From assembly GCA_019115945.1 (NCBI GenBank), contig DXCO01000030.1, positions 1 through 62,797 on the forward strand: a stretch of 62,797 nucleotides of DNA, in the 5' to 3' direction. A program made the translations under genes and the position numbers. The notes under the pieces are model-generated. The model had not been told where the DNA came from. It searched no databases and worked only from the letters and a program-made list of their open reading frames with translations. This DNA comes from Candidatus Borkfalkia excrementavium. GTDB lineage: Bacteria; Bacillota; Clostridia; Christensenellales; Borkfalkiaceae. Shown here piece by piece: positions 17,201 to 24,858 of this stretch (positions are counted from its first letter, which is position 1; the number at the start of each line of letters is the position of its first letter).

Positions 17201-17821
17201 CACAACGCGCTCGAGGAGTACGAGGCTTTGCAGGCGCAGTACGAGGAGATGGCGGCCCAGCGCGACGACGTGCAGAAGGGGATAGACGATACTTCCGCCG
17301 CGCTCGAAGATCTCAAGCGGGAAATGCAGAAGCAATTCGACGAAGGGTTTAACCAGATCAACGAAAACTTCAAAAAACTTTTCCGCGAACTGTTCGGCGG
17401 CGGCAGGGCGGAATTGCAGATGGACTACACCGAAACGGAAGACCCTCTCAATGCGGGCGTGGAGATCGTCGCCTGCCCGCCCGGCAAAAAACTGACAAAA
17501 ATTTCCCTCCTGTCGGGCGGCGAGCGCGCGCTCACGGCGATCGCCATTCTGTTCGCGATCCTGATGCTGCGCCCCATGCCCTTCTGCGTGCTCGACGAGA
17601 TCGAGGCCGCGCTCGACGAAGCGAACGTAGACAAATTTGCGCAGTTTCTTAAAAAGTTTGCGAAAGAAACGCAGTTTATCGTCATCACCCACAGAAAGCC
17701 GACGATGGAAAAGGCGGACAGCCTGTTCGGCGTCACGATGGAGGAAAAGGGCGTCTCCAAAATCGTCTCCGTCAAACTTTCCGAGGTGGAAAGCAAATTG
17801 GGCGGAGATACGGTGGCATAA
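14222..17821 (+). CDS. smc: chromosome segregation protein SMC
   Basis: ATPase of the condensin complex (with ScpA/ScpB, not in this window). N-terminal head with Walker A GPNGCGKS (31-38), long coiled coil, globular hinge around 500-660 containing the paired glycines of TSGSMTGGSRR, second coiled coil, and C-terminal head with ABC signature LLSGGERAL and Walker B FCVLDEIEAALDEAN. 1199 aa, full length. It starts at TTG 14222, overlapping the rnc stop by 4 nt; the N-terminus MNFKKVELNGFKSFADK fits the family exactly. Confidence 0.97.
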   Translation: MNFKKVELNGFKSFADKTEIKFDNGVTCIVGPNGCGKSNVADAIRWVFGEQSAKTMRGSNMQDVIFGGTQQRKSQSFCEVTLTFDNSTHMFADLDYDEVAMTRRLFRSGESEYLINKQNCRMKDIVDRLHAVGLGKEGYSIIGQGKIEQIMNAKPEDRRSIFEEATGIIVFKARKQDIERRLANSYTNLNIFLQRIGEVEHMLAPLARQAEKTKKYNELYGQLKNSEINLYIYKHDNAESARESINAVLSRIRREVEENRAESERLNGKYEEERRLLSESDVRLQQLNEQILKYTVDLEKKEGDVKVIRERIGFFKEQSAEGERSIEAGNARLAEIGGEISAAEKSASEADKKIEDSARESETLAEEISEYNKKLSEFEELNDKTQQDVISTIENLSEIRQSIGNLSAKKEAVEERIAEIVSEAENTKAELAEGRKSLAETQEWYEELVAYVSREKEMKSAKEEELISINEEADRVSEALFNANARVSALEDRMRFYQGVKEDFEGYKFSVKKLMSDSRRNPDLSRRIKGVIADIVKCDEKYEVAIETAFGGAMQNIVTATSDDARWLIEYLKRTKGGSVTFLPVASLKPHYETDYTRRALKEKGAVGLANELVRYDKYYDNVVYNLIGNTLIADNIGNANEISKKYPHAFRIVTLDGDVISTSGSMTGGSRREGSGGLLANERKIEETAASVAAARKEIEKLTASRAALEEKKRKSAEETETLRESFQEARAKIAALDEKKTSLAAKIEESEKRLKTQESALAILYEKREGIDTAFSTSSEGEEKFARMKSDAQGESDRRKEEYEKLKSELGERNMRRNVLQVYIAQYRAAAENGRETAARLMREKEELEHKIAETRENIRNIAATIEDLEDMAEKAALSPEQRAELTALRDKKEEALREKDRLNADLENILSKNRSLSERAEALSEQRHRQEIELTKIDSELENLQARIEEEYQETYETCLAYKDENFDPKEGQPLVNRLKREISSLGAINHNALEEYEALQAQYEEMAAQRDDVQKGIDDTSAALEDLKREMQKQFDEGFNQINENFKKLFRELFGGGRAELQMDYTETEDPLNAGVEIVACPPGKKLTKISLLSGGERALTAIAILFAILMLRPMPFCVLDEIEAALDEANVDKFAQFLKKFAKETQFIVITHRKPTMEKADSLFGVTMEEKGVSKIVSVKLSEVESKLGGDTVA

Positions 17822-17921
17822 TATAATTAAGGAAAAGATCCGGACAAACGGAAAAATTACGCGCGCGGACAAGATCCGGTTTTGTCTATGCGCCGCGTGA
17901 TGAATGAAGGAGAATACGGTT

Positions 17922-18815
17922 TTGGGAATTTTCGGCAAGATTATCGGTGCGCTGAAAAAGACGAAAGACAATATTTCGTCCAAACTTTCGGCGTTGTTTG
18001 CAAAGGGGCTCGGAGAGGATTTTTACGACGAACTGGAAGAGATCCTTATCTCGGCGGACATCTCCGTCGTTACGGCGGAAGAGATCGTCGAGCAGATCCG
18101 TGAGGAGGCCAAACGCGAAAAACTGAAGGACAAAGAATACGTCGTCGACCTTCTCAAAGACGTGATCGAAGATACTCTCTGCGAGGCGGAGGTCCCCGAA
18201 ATCCAATATCCGGCAGTGATCATGCTCGTCGGCGTGAACGGCGTCGGAAAAACGACGACCATCGGAAAACTGGCCAATTATTTTGCGGAAAACAAAAAGA
18301 GCGTGACCGTCGCTGCAGCAGATACTTTTCGCGCGGCCGCGGCGGATCAACTCTCCGTCTGGGCGGACCGCGCAAACGTGCGCATCGTCAAACACGAGGA
18401 GGGGAGCGACCCTTCCGCCGTCGTGTTCGACGCGATCTCCTCCGCCAAGGCGAAAAAGACGGACGTCGTCATCGTCGATACGGCGGGCAGACTGCACGTC
18501 AAGGCCAATCTGATGGAAGAACTCAAAAAAATGGGGCGCGTCGTCTCGCGCGACTATCCCGAAGCGCATTTTTATAAATTTCTCGTTCTGGATGCCACCA
18601 CGGGGCAGAACGCCCTGTCTCAGGCGAAAATTTTTGACGAAGCGGTGGACCTGGACGGAATCGTGCTGACAAAACTCGACGGCACCGCAAAGGGCGGGTT
18701 TGTCGTCTCCCTTTGCGGAGAACTCAAAATCCCCGTCGTATTCGTCGGAACGGGCGAAAAGATCGGCGATCTGCAACTTTTCGACGCGGAAGAATTTACC
18801 GAAGGCATCATCTGA
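17922..18815 (+). CDS. ftsY: signal recognition particle receptor FtsY
   Basis: SRP receptor GTPase that docks SRP-ribosome complexes at the membrane. Short N-terminal region, four-helix N domain, then the G domain: GVNGVGKT (about 104-111), DTFRAAAADQL, VDTAGR, TKLDGTAKGG. There is no long acidic A domain, as usual in Firmicutes. I choose TTG 17922 (297 aa, MGIFGKIIGALKKTKDN), because AAGGAG ends about 9 nt before it; an ATG at 17904 would place that ribosome binding site inside the gene. Follows smc by 100 bp. Confidence 0.95.
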   Translation: MGIFGKIIGALKKTKDNISSKLSALFAKGLGEDFYDELEEILISADISVVTAEEIVEQIREEAKREKLKDKEYVVDLLKDVIEDTLCEAEVPEIQYPAVIMLVGVNGVGKTTTIGKLANYFAENKKSVTVAAADTFRAAAADQLSVWADRANVRIVKHEEGSDPSAVVFDAISSAKAKKTDVVIVDTAGRLHVKANLMEELKKMGRVVSRDYPEAHFYKFLVLDATTGQNALSQAKIFDEAVDLDGIVLTKLDGTAKGGFVVSLCGELKIPVVFVGTGEKIGDLQLFDAEEFTEGII

Positions 18816-18816
18816 C

Positions 18817-19197
18817 ATGCGTACCGACGAAAAAAATCTGGAATATCTGCGCTTACTGGATGCGTACGGCGGTTTGCTTACGGGGCGTCAGAAAGATGTC
18901 TGCGAATTATACTATATGTACGATCTCTCCCTTACCGAGATCGCCGAGCAGAAGGGCATTTCCAAGCAAAGCGTTTCCGATACGCTTGCCAAAAGCCGCG
19001 CGCTGATGGACGAATACGAGGCAAAGTTGCGCCACGTCGCGCTGAATCGCGAAGCGGATCTGAAATATTCGGAGATGCTCACGCGTACCCTGCGCGCTCT
19101 CGAAAACATGAAGGCGGCGCACCCCGATCTCGCTTCCGAGATCGATCGGATCATCTCCCTCATGCAGATCGGCGAAGAGCCGCATCCCGTACACTGA
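18817..19197 (+). CDS. ylxM: YlxM family DNA-binding protein (SRP-associated)
   Basis: 126-aa protein with a sigma-70 region 4-like helix-turn-helix (LTGRQKDVCELYYMYDLSLTEIAEQKGISKQSVSDTL, cited in parts, residues about 20-55) and an acidic helical tail. YlxM proteins sit beside ftsY/ffh in Firmicutes and have been tied to SRP assembly in some. The ATG follows the ftsY stop by a single base, so it is co-translated with it, and ffh begins 19 bp later. Confidence 0.92.
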   Translation: MRTDEKNLEYLRLLDAYGGLLTGRQKDVCELYYMYDLSLTEIAEQKGISKQSVSDTLAKSRALMDEYEAKLRHVALNREADLKYSEMLTRTLRALENMKAAHPDLASEIDRIISLMQIGEEPHPVH

Positions 19198-19216
19198 ATC
19201 AAAAAGGAGCAACCGT

Positions 19217-20533
19217 ATGGCTTTATTCGAATCGCTTTCCGAAAGGCTCAACCACATATTTTCAAAACTTACCAAGCACGGCAGACTGACCGAACTTGAA
19301 ATCAAGGGCGCGATGCGCGAAGTACGGATCGCCCTGTTAGAGGCGGACGTCAATATTTTTGTTGCAAAAAAATTCATTGCGGACGTATCCGAAAAGGCGG
19401 TGGGGCAGGAGATCTTAAAAAGTCTCAACCCTACGCAGCAGGTCATAAAAATCGTAAACGACGAACTCGTTGCGCTGATGGGCTCGTCTAATGCCAAACT
19501 GGAAACTGCGGATAAACCGCCTACGGTCATCATGATGTGCGGGCTTCAGGGCGCGGGCAAAACCACGCTCTGCGGCAAACTTGCCATGTATCTGAAAAAG
19601 CAGGGCAAAAATCCCCTGCTGGTCGCGGGCGATATTTACCGCCCCGCCGCCATCAATCAGTTGCAGGTGGTGGGCGGCAAGGCGGGCGCGGAAGTGTTCG
19701 AAAAGGGCACGCAGAATCCCGTCAAAACGGCAAAACAGGCGATCGAGTACGCGCGGTCCATGGGGTATGATACCGTCATCATTGATACGGCGGGCCGCCT
19801 GCATATAGACGATACGCTGATGCAGGAACTTGAAAACATCAAAAACGAAGTCAAGCCGAACGAAATTCTGCTCACTGTCGATTCGATGACGGGGCAGGAC
19901 GCCGTAAACGTGGCGGAAACATTCAATAAAAGGCTTGACGTGACCGGCGTGATTTTGACGAAACTGGACGGCGATACGCGCGGCGGCGCCTGTCTGTCCA
20001 TCAAAGCGGTAACGGGAAAACCCATCAAATTCATCGGCGTCGGCGAAAAACTGACCGATCTGGAACCCTTTTATCCCGACCGCATGGCGTCGCGCATCCT
20101 CGGCATGGGCGACGTGCTTTCCCTGATCGAGAAGGCGCAGGAGGCGGTCACCGAAGAACAGGCGAAAAAGATGGAGAAAAAACTCCGCGACGCCTCGTTT
20201 ACGTTGGAAGATTATCTCGAACAATTCGAATCGCTCAAAAAAATGGGCGGCATATCGCAGGTGATGGGCATGATGCCCGGCATGGGAAAACTCAAGATCA
20301 AAGAGAGCGATTTCGACGAAAAAAAGGTAGAAAAACTCAAGGCGATCATTTTATCCATGACAAAAAAAGAGCGCGAACGGCCGGAGATCATCAATTCCTC
20401 GCGCAAAAAACGCATTGCCGCGGGGTCCGGCACCAACGTGCAGGACGTCAACCAACTGCTCAAACAATTCGAACAGACAAAACTGATGATGAAGCAGATC
20501 CGCGGCGGCAAAAGGTTGCCGTTCATGCGGTAA
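19217..20533 (+). CDS. ffh: signal recognition particle protein Ffh
   Basis: SRP54 homologue: binds 4.5S/6S SRP RNA and signal sequences on nascent chains. NG domain with GLQGAGKT at 109-116, DIYRPAA, DTAGRLHID and TKLDGDTRGG, then a methionine-rich M domain (GGISQVMGMMPGMGK, about 350 onward) ending at residue 438. ATG at 19217 has AAAAAGGAGC upstream. The next genes of the usual Firmicute cluster (rpsP, khpA, rimM, trmD, rplS) are not here but 22 kb downstream. Confidence 0.97.
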   Translation: MALFESLSERLNHIFSKLTKHGRLTELEIKGAMREVRIALLEADVNIFVAKKFIADVSEKAVGQEILKSLNPTQQVIKIVNDELVALMGSSNAKLETADKPPTVIMMCGLQGAGKTTLCGKLAMYLKKQGKNPLLVAGDIYRPAAINQLQVVGGKAGAEVFEKGTQNPVKTAKQAIEYARSMGYDTVIIDTAGRLHIDDTLMQELENIKNEVKPNEILLTVDSMTGQDAVNVAETFNKRLDVTGVILTKLDGDTRGGACLSIKAVTGKPIKFIGVGEKLTDLEPFYPDRMASRILGMGDVLSLIEKAQEAVTEEQAKKMEKKLRDASFTLEDYLEQFESLKKMGGISQVMGMMPGMGKLKIKESDFDEKKVEKLKAIILSMTKKERERPEIINSSRKKRIAAGSGTNVQDVNQLLKQFEQTKLMMKQIRGGKRLPFMR

Positions 20534-20563
20534 GCGTGCGCTTTTGCAGTGTGGAGGGGGAGT

Positions 20564-21037
20564 ATGGAATGGAAACAGGTGCAAACCGATGAAGATATTC
20601 GTGAATTGCTCGATTCGTACAGTTGGTTTCACGATGCCTGTATCGTTTCCGCGCAGTATGTGAGCGGCACGCATGTCGCAGAGGACGGCGCGATGTGGTT
20701 CGGCCCCGGCGAGCAGCGCCTGTCGGTGCTTTTTCACAGCCAATGGGAGCCGTATTACCTCGAACTGTATTTCGAGGGCGTGCGCCGTTTTCGGCTGATC
20801 GGCATGCAAGACAATTATGCGAATATAATTTTCGAGGCGTTCATCAAATTTTTCGACGGGATTTTGCCGTGCGAACATTTTGCCCCTCCCCGCGTGATCG
20901 TGTGGTCGAATAGCGAGTTCGATCCGAAATCCGTCGGCGAAAGTCTGGAAGAGCCTGCCGATTCATACATTATCGCAAGTTCTCTCAAATGGCGCGTTTT
21001 ATCCGACGGCGGCGTTAAAAAGAAAAACGCGGAATAA
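20564..21037 (+). CDS. conserved hypothetical protein, 157 aa
   Basis: Soluble protein without recognised motif. The pattern SYSWFHDACIVSAQYVSG near the start, alternating beta strands rich in aromatic residues (LSVLFHSQWEPYYLELYFEGVRRF) and an acidic C-terminal part recall small beta-rich Firmicute proteins, some of which serve as immunity proteins, but I cannot assign it. ATG at 20564 sits behind GTGGAGGGGG. It begins 30 bp after ffh, so it may be carried on that transcript. Function not inferred. Confidence 0.7.
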   Translation: MEWKQVQTDEDIRELLDSYSWFHDACIVSAQYVSGTHVAEDGAMWFGPGEQRLSVLFHSQWEPYYLELYFEGVRRFRLIGMQDNYANIIFEAFIKFFDGILPCEHFAPPRVIVWSNSEFDPKSVGESLEEPADSYIIASSLKWRVLSDGGVKKKNAE

Positions 21038-21227
21038 TCAATGCGTATCTCGCCTAAAACGCGCGCTGCGGGATTTACGGATAATTTGAAAGGGCGTGCT
21101 GTCTGCAGATCGTACAAAAACGATACTTTACAATACATAAATGATAGAAAACGCGGAATTTTCCGTTTATAATATACGCATCGGTGTAAATCTGCCCGTA
21201 ACCGAAAGAATCGAGAGGTATTGTATA

Positions 21228-23522
21228 ATGAAAGAGTCAGCAAGGGGCAAAGCCGCTGTGGGAAAAGAGAGGTATTCCGACGCAAGGGGATATTTTGACG
21301 ACGATCTGTGCGAGTTCGTGATCACGGACATGTTTCCGAAACGGCCGCTCGTCAATTATTTGTGGAGCGAAGACGCGGTCGCGGATGCGGACCAGTTCGG
21401 CTTCGGAAAATCTTTGGCGGGGATAGGCAGTTTCAGGCGCGGCCTCGACTGCGGCGAACGCCTCGTATATATCAAAGACAGAAAGAGCGGAGAGTTGTAC
21501 AGCCCGAACAGAAATTACGGCAGACTGCCCTTCGAACAATTCCGCTGTCACGTCGGGCTGGGGTATCAGAAGATCGTTTCCGTATATAACGGGTTAAAAG
21601 TTACGTTCACCCTTCTCGTTCCCGATGCGGGATATGCGGTGCTCTATCTGGCGGAAGCGGAGGAACTTGCAGGCAAAGAGAGAGATCTTGACCTGTACTT
21701 TGCGCTGCGCCCGCAGGCGAATCTTACCGTACACACCTCCTACGGCAGCGCCGATCGCGACAAAGAGTTCGGCGGGCTGTGCTATCCGCACTTTTCCTAT
21801 CAGGCAGAGACGGATTACGGCTGTCTCTATTTTGCTTCCGAACACGGATTTACTTCCTATTGCGTATCGAAAGGGGATTTTTGCGGCACGTACGGCAGTT
21901 GGGAACATCCCGACGGGGTTGCGGCGCAAGCGCTGCCCTCGCGCGGCACGACTTTTGAGGACGATTACGTCGCCGCCGTCTCTCTGCCCCTCCGCCTCGG
22001 CCCGCGCGAACAAAAGAGTTTTGCCTTTGCGCTTGCGGCCGGAAGAAGCGCGGCAGAGAGCGGCGCGCTGGCATCCTCGCTTGCAAAGACGTCCGTTTTT
22101 TATAGTCAACTTGCATTGCAGAAGGAAAAGAACGCTTCATATCAGCGCGTATTCCGTGCGGAGATCCCCGATCCTTTGCTTCGTTCCCTTGGCAATACCT
22201 GGCTGAAAAGGCAACTTTCTCTGGGCAAAACGTGGGGCAGGATTTACGGAAAGGGATTCCGCGACGTCATGCAGGACATTGCGGCGTTCGTATCTTTGGA
22301 TATTCCGCTCGCGCGGACGCGTATCCTGTATACGCTTGCCAAACAGTACGGGAACGGCAATACGATCCGCATGTTCGAGCCGGATCTGCTTCTTCCGTAT
22401 AACGACGGCGCGGCGTGGATCCCTGCTACGATCTCGGCGTTTTTAAAAGAGAGCGGAGATTTCGGCATCCTGGAAGAGATTGTTCCTTATCTCGACGGGG
22501 GAGAGGATTCCGTTTTAGGGCATATGGTGCGGGGCGTAGAGTATCTTCTCGGCGATCTGGGAAGCCATGGTCTGGTGCTCCTTCGCGGGGGAGATTGGAA
22601 CGATTCGCTCAACGGAGCGGGAAATCTGAACAAAGGGGAAAGCGTCTGGCTGTCTCTTGCGACCGTCAAGGCCGCCAAAGAGTGCGCCGAAATCCTTGAA
22701 AAACTCGGGAAGAAAGAGGAAAAAGAGCGAATTCTCGGCTTGGCCGGCCGATTGTCGGAAAACATCCTTATAAAAGGCATGAGCGGCGGGCATTTCATAT
22801 ATGCTTACGACGATTGGGGCGGCGTGATCGGCGGAGAAGAGAGCGAAGAGGGAAAATTTTATCTCAACCCGCAGACGTGGGCCGTGCTCGCGGACGTGGG
22901 AGATCGGGATACGCAGAACGCCGTCATGGACCTCGTCGAGGAAAAACTGAAATGCGCGTTCGGTTATGAATTGTGCGCGCCGCCCTATACGAAGGGGTCG
23001 GACAGGCTCGGCCGCGTCTCCTATTTCGTGCCGGGCATGGTGGAAAATGCGTCCGTCTACGTGCACGGCGTGGCGTTCAAAATCGCCGCGGACTGCCGCT
23101 TGGGCAGGGGAGATCTCGCTTTTGACACCCTTCGGTCGGTGCTGTGCACGAATCCGAAGGTGCAGGCATCGGGCGTGGAGCCGTACGCGGTGACGAACAT
23201 GTTTATCGGGCCGGACAATCCTTATCGCGCGGGCGACGCTCCCATGAGTTGGGTCACGGGCAGTGCCGGCTGGCTATACCGCGATCTTACGGAAGAAATT
23301 TTCGGTATCAAAGCGGAATTTGACGGATTGCGCATTTCGCCCGTTTTCCCGTCTTGCTGGAACGAGGCGTATGCGGAGAGGATCTTCCGCGGCGTCCTGT
23401 ATAAAATTTCATATCGGAGGACGGGCCGTAGACGGATCGCCGTCGAAGGCAGCGAGATACAGGGGGACATCCTTCCTCCGCAAACGGGAAAGGACAGCGT
23501 CGCCGTGACCGTAGAATATTGA
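21228..23522 (+). CDS. GH94 family glycoside phosphorylase (cellobiose/chitobiose phosphorylase-like)
   Basis: 764-aa cytoplasmic enzyme with the domain order of GH94: N-terminal beta-sandwich (about 1-270), linker helices, (alpha/alpha)6 barrel (about 300-690) and a C-terminal beta sheet. The catalytic-acid motif GGDWND is at about residues 454-459 (Asp456 is the expected general acid) and the phosphate-site region is around residue 640-680 (QASGVEPYAVTN). GH94 enzymes cleave beta-linked disaccharides with phosphate; which one cannot be told, and the protein is rather short for a cellobiose phosphorylase. No signal peptide. ATG at 21228 follows GAGAGG; a TATAAT lies at 21168-21173. No transporter is adjacent. 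Confidence 0.88.
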   Translation: MKESARGKAAVGKERYSDARGYFDDDLCEFVITDMFPKRPLVNYLWSEDAVADADQFGFGKSLAGIGSFRRGLDCGERLVYIKDRKSGELYSPNRNYGRLPFEQFRCHVGLGYQKIVSVYNGLKVTFTLLVPDAGYAVLYLAEAEELAGKERDLDLYFALRPQANLTVHTSYGSADRDKEFGGLCYPHFSYQAETDYGCLYFASEHGFTSYCVSKGDFCGTYGSWEHPDGVAAQALPSRGTTFEDDYVAAVSLPLRLGPREQKSFAFALAAGRSAAESGALASSLAKTSVFYSQLALQKEKNASYQRVFRAEIPDPLLRSLGNTWLKRQLSLGKTWGRIYGKGFRDVMQDIAAFVSLDIPLARTRILYTLAKQYGNGNTIRMFEPDLLLPYNDGAAWIPATISAFLKESGDFGILEEIVPYLDGGEDSVLGHMVRGVEYLLGDLGSHGLVLLRGGDWNDSLNGAGNLNKGESVWLSLATVKAAKECAEILEKLGKKEEKERILGLAGRLSENILIKGMSGGHFIYAYDDWGGVIGGEESEEGKFYLNPQTWAVLADVGDRDTQNAVMDLVEEKLKCAFGYELCAPPYTKGSDRLGRVSYFVPGMVENASVYVHGVAFKIAADCRLGRGDLAFDTLRSVLCTNPKVQASGVEPYAVTNMFIGPDNPYRAGDAPMSWVTGSAGWLYRDLTEEIFGIKAEFDGLRISPVFPSCWNEAYAERIFRGVLYKISYRRTGRRRIAVEGSEIQGDILPPQTGKDSVAVTVEY

Positions 23523-23539
23523 AATATCGTCTGAATGCA

Positions 23540-23574
23540 CTCTCCCGAAAGCGAAAGGCTTTCGGGAGAGTTTT
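23540..23574 (+). terminator. terminator of GH94 gene
   Basis: 13-bp perfect stem (23540-23552 with 23558-23570) followed by TTTT. Confidence 0.88.
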
Positions 23575-23601
23575 GTCCGGTGCGGAAAAAATAAAAGCCG
23601 G

Positions 23602-23624
23602 TCCGCTTTTTTTGCGGATTTTTT
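23602..23624 (+). terminator. second hairpin with T run
   Basis: TCCGC/GCGGA around seven T residues followed by six T residues; a weak back-up terminator. Confidence 0.45.
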
Positions 23625-23645
23625 CAGAACGGGCCGCCGCGCTGT

Positions 23646-23673
23646 TTGTTTTTCGGCAGATTTGTGGTACAAT
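23646..23673 (+). promoter_or_regulatory. queH promoter placed at the start codon
   Basis: TTGTTT (23646-23651), 16-bp spacer, TACAAT (23668-23673). Transcription would begin about 7 nt later, at or next to the ATG at 23680, and no Shine-Dalgarno is present, so the mRNA may be leaderless. Confidence 0.55.
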
Positions 23674-23679
23674 GTGCGT

Positions 23680-24291
23680 ATGAACAGGATAGATTACAAC
23701 AAAATCATGCGCGAGACGCTGCAGCAGGTGCCTGCGGGCGCGCGGCTTTTGCTGCACAGTTGCTGCGGGCCGTGCTCGTCGCGCTGTCTGGAAACGCTCA
23801 AAGACGTATTCCGCGTGACCGTGTATTATTATAATCCGAACATAACCGAAGAGGAGGAATATCTGCACCGCAAAGGGGAGCAGATCCGGCTCCTGAAAGA
23901 GACGGGATGGGCGGATTTTCTCGACTGCGACTACCAAAGCGGGGATTTTTTTCGGGCGGTCCGTGGGCTGGAAGGGGAACCCGAAGGCGGCGCCCGCTGT
24001 AAAATATGCTACCAACTGCGCCTCGACAGGACGGCGCAGGCGGCGAAAGAGAACGGATACGATTGGTTTTGTACCACCCTTTCGGTCAGTCCGCATAAAA
24101 ACGCCGGCTGGATCAACGAGTTGGGAGCGCGGGCACAGCAAAAATACGGGGTGCGCTGGCTGTATTCCGATTTCAAAAAGGAAAACGGCTATCTGCGCTC
24201 CGTAGAACTCGCAAAAACGTACGGCCTTTACCGCCAGAATTATTGCGGATGCGTTTTTTCCGATTGGAGAAAGAATAAAATCGAAGAATAA
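23680..24291 (+). CDS. queH: epoxyqueuosine reductase QueH
   Basis: Last step of queuosine synthesis, reducing epoxyqueuosine to queuosine in tRNA; QueH replaces cobalamin-dependent QueG. The family cysteine motifs are all present: HSCCGPCSSRCL (about 27-38), ARCKICYQLRLDRTA (about 107-121) and NYCGCVFS near the end, giving ligands for the Fe-S and metal sites. 203 aa, normal length. The ATG at 23680 has no Shine-Dalgarno; see the promoter entry. The other que genes are not in this window. Followed by a strong terminator. Confidence 0.95.
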   Translation: MNRIDYNKIMRETLQQVPAGARLLLHSCCGPCSSRCLETLKDVFRVTVYYYNPNITEEEEYLHRKGEQIRLLKETGWADFLDCDYQSGDFFRAVRGLEGEPEGGARCKICYQLRLDRTAQAAKENGYDWFCTTLSVSPHKNAGWINELGARAQQKYGVRWLYSDFKKENGYLRSVELAKTYGLYRQNYCGCVFSDWRKNKIEE

Positions 24292-24314
24292 ACCGCCGAA
24301 AAGGCGGTTTTTTT
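24290..24314 (+). terminator. terminator of queH
   Basis: AAACCGCC (24290-24297) pairs with GGCGGTTT (24303-24310), followed by further T residues; overlaps the stop codon. Confidence 0.88.
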
Positions 24315-24334
24315 CATTTGTTCCGCGCAAACGG

Positions 24335-24390
24335 TTGACGGGCGGCAAAAAAGCAGGTATAATCTAATTGCAACTTAAAAAGTTGCAATT
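24335..24390 (+). promoter_or_regulatory. iscR promoter with overlapping palindromic operator
   Basis: TTGACG (24335-24340), 17-bp spacer, TATAAT (24358-24363). Immediately after the -10 lies a perfect inverted repeat, AATTGCAACTT (24366-24376) and AAGTTGCAATT (24380-24390), 3-nt centre, covering the start of transcription. This is where an autorepressing Rrf2/IscR protein would bind. Confidence 0.85.
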
Positions 24391-24411
24391 AGAGTGCAAA
24401 GAGGTAGGATC

Positions 24412-24858
24412 ATGAGACTTTCATCAAAGTCGCAATACGGATTGAAGGCGTGTTATATTCTCGCCTGCAATTATCCCGACAAGTGCGTGAGCGCGTCCGC
24501 GCTGGAGCGCGAGATCGCCGTTTCGGGGAAATATATCGAAAAGATCATGCGCATGCTTTCGGGCAGCGGGATCGTCACGGCCGTGCGCGGGGTATCGGGC
24601 GGTTATAAACTCACGCGCGAGCCCTCCAGAATCACGGTGGGCGACATCGCGCGTTCCCTTGAAGACAATATGGAGATCGTCGACTGCATTTCTTCCTGCT
24701 GCCCGCGCTGCGCCTCCGGAGACGTATGGCGCAGGCTGTACGAAGGCATCAACGAGGTGCTCGATTCGATGACGCTGCAAACCATGCTCGACGAGCACGG
24801 CAGCCACGGCGTTTGTATTTGCGGAGAAAATTGCAGCGCCGCAAAGGACGCCGTCTGA
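24412..24858 (+). CDS. iscR: Rrf2/IscR family iron-sulfur responsive regulator
   Basis: 148-aa winged-helix regulator. The DNA-binding domain covers residues 1-65 (MRLSSKSQYGLKACYIL), and a cysteine cluster with C92, C96, C97 and C100 (CISSCCPRC) lies where IscR binds its 2Fe-2S cluster. IscR-type proteins repress their own isc operon when Fe-S supply is sufficient. ATG at 24412 has GAGGTAGGA upstream. It overlaps the cysteine desulfurase gene by 1 nt (ATG inside TGATG), so both are one operon. The name iscR is by context and cysteines; the cysteine spacing differs from E. coli IscR. Confidence 0.88.
   Translation: MRLSSKSQYGLKACYILACNYPDKCVSASALEREIAVSGKYIEKIMRMLSGSGIVTAVRGVSGGYKLTREPSRITVGDIARSLEDNMEIVDCISSCCPRCASGDVWRRLYEGINEVLDSMTLQTMLDEHGSHGVCICGENCSAAKDAV

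Noticed and set aside
17904-17921. ATG at 17904 as the ftsY start
   Set aside because: The best Shine-Dalgarno (AAGGAG, 17907-17912) lies inside that extension and points to the TTG at 17922, which gives the conserved N-terminus.
15983-17983. 666-codon leftward open frame opposite smc
   Set aside because: Shadow of the GC-rich third positions of smc; low-complexity, Phe/Arg/Leu-rich, no domain.
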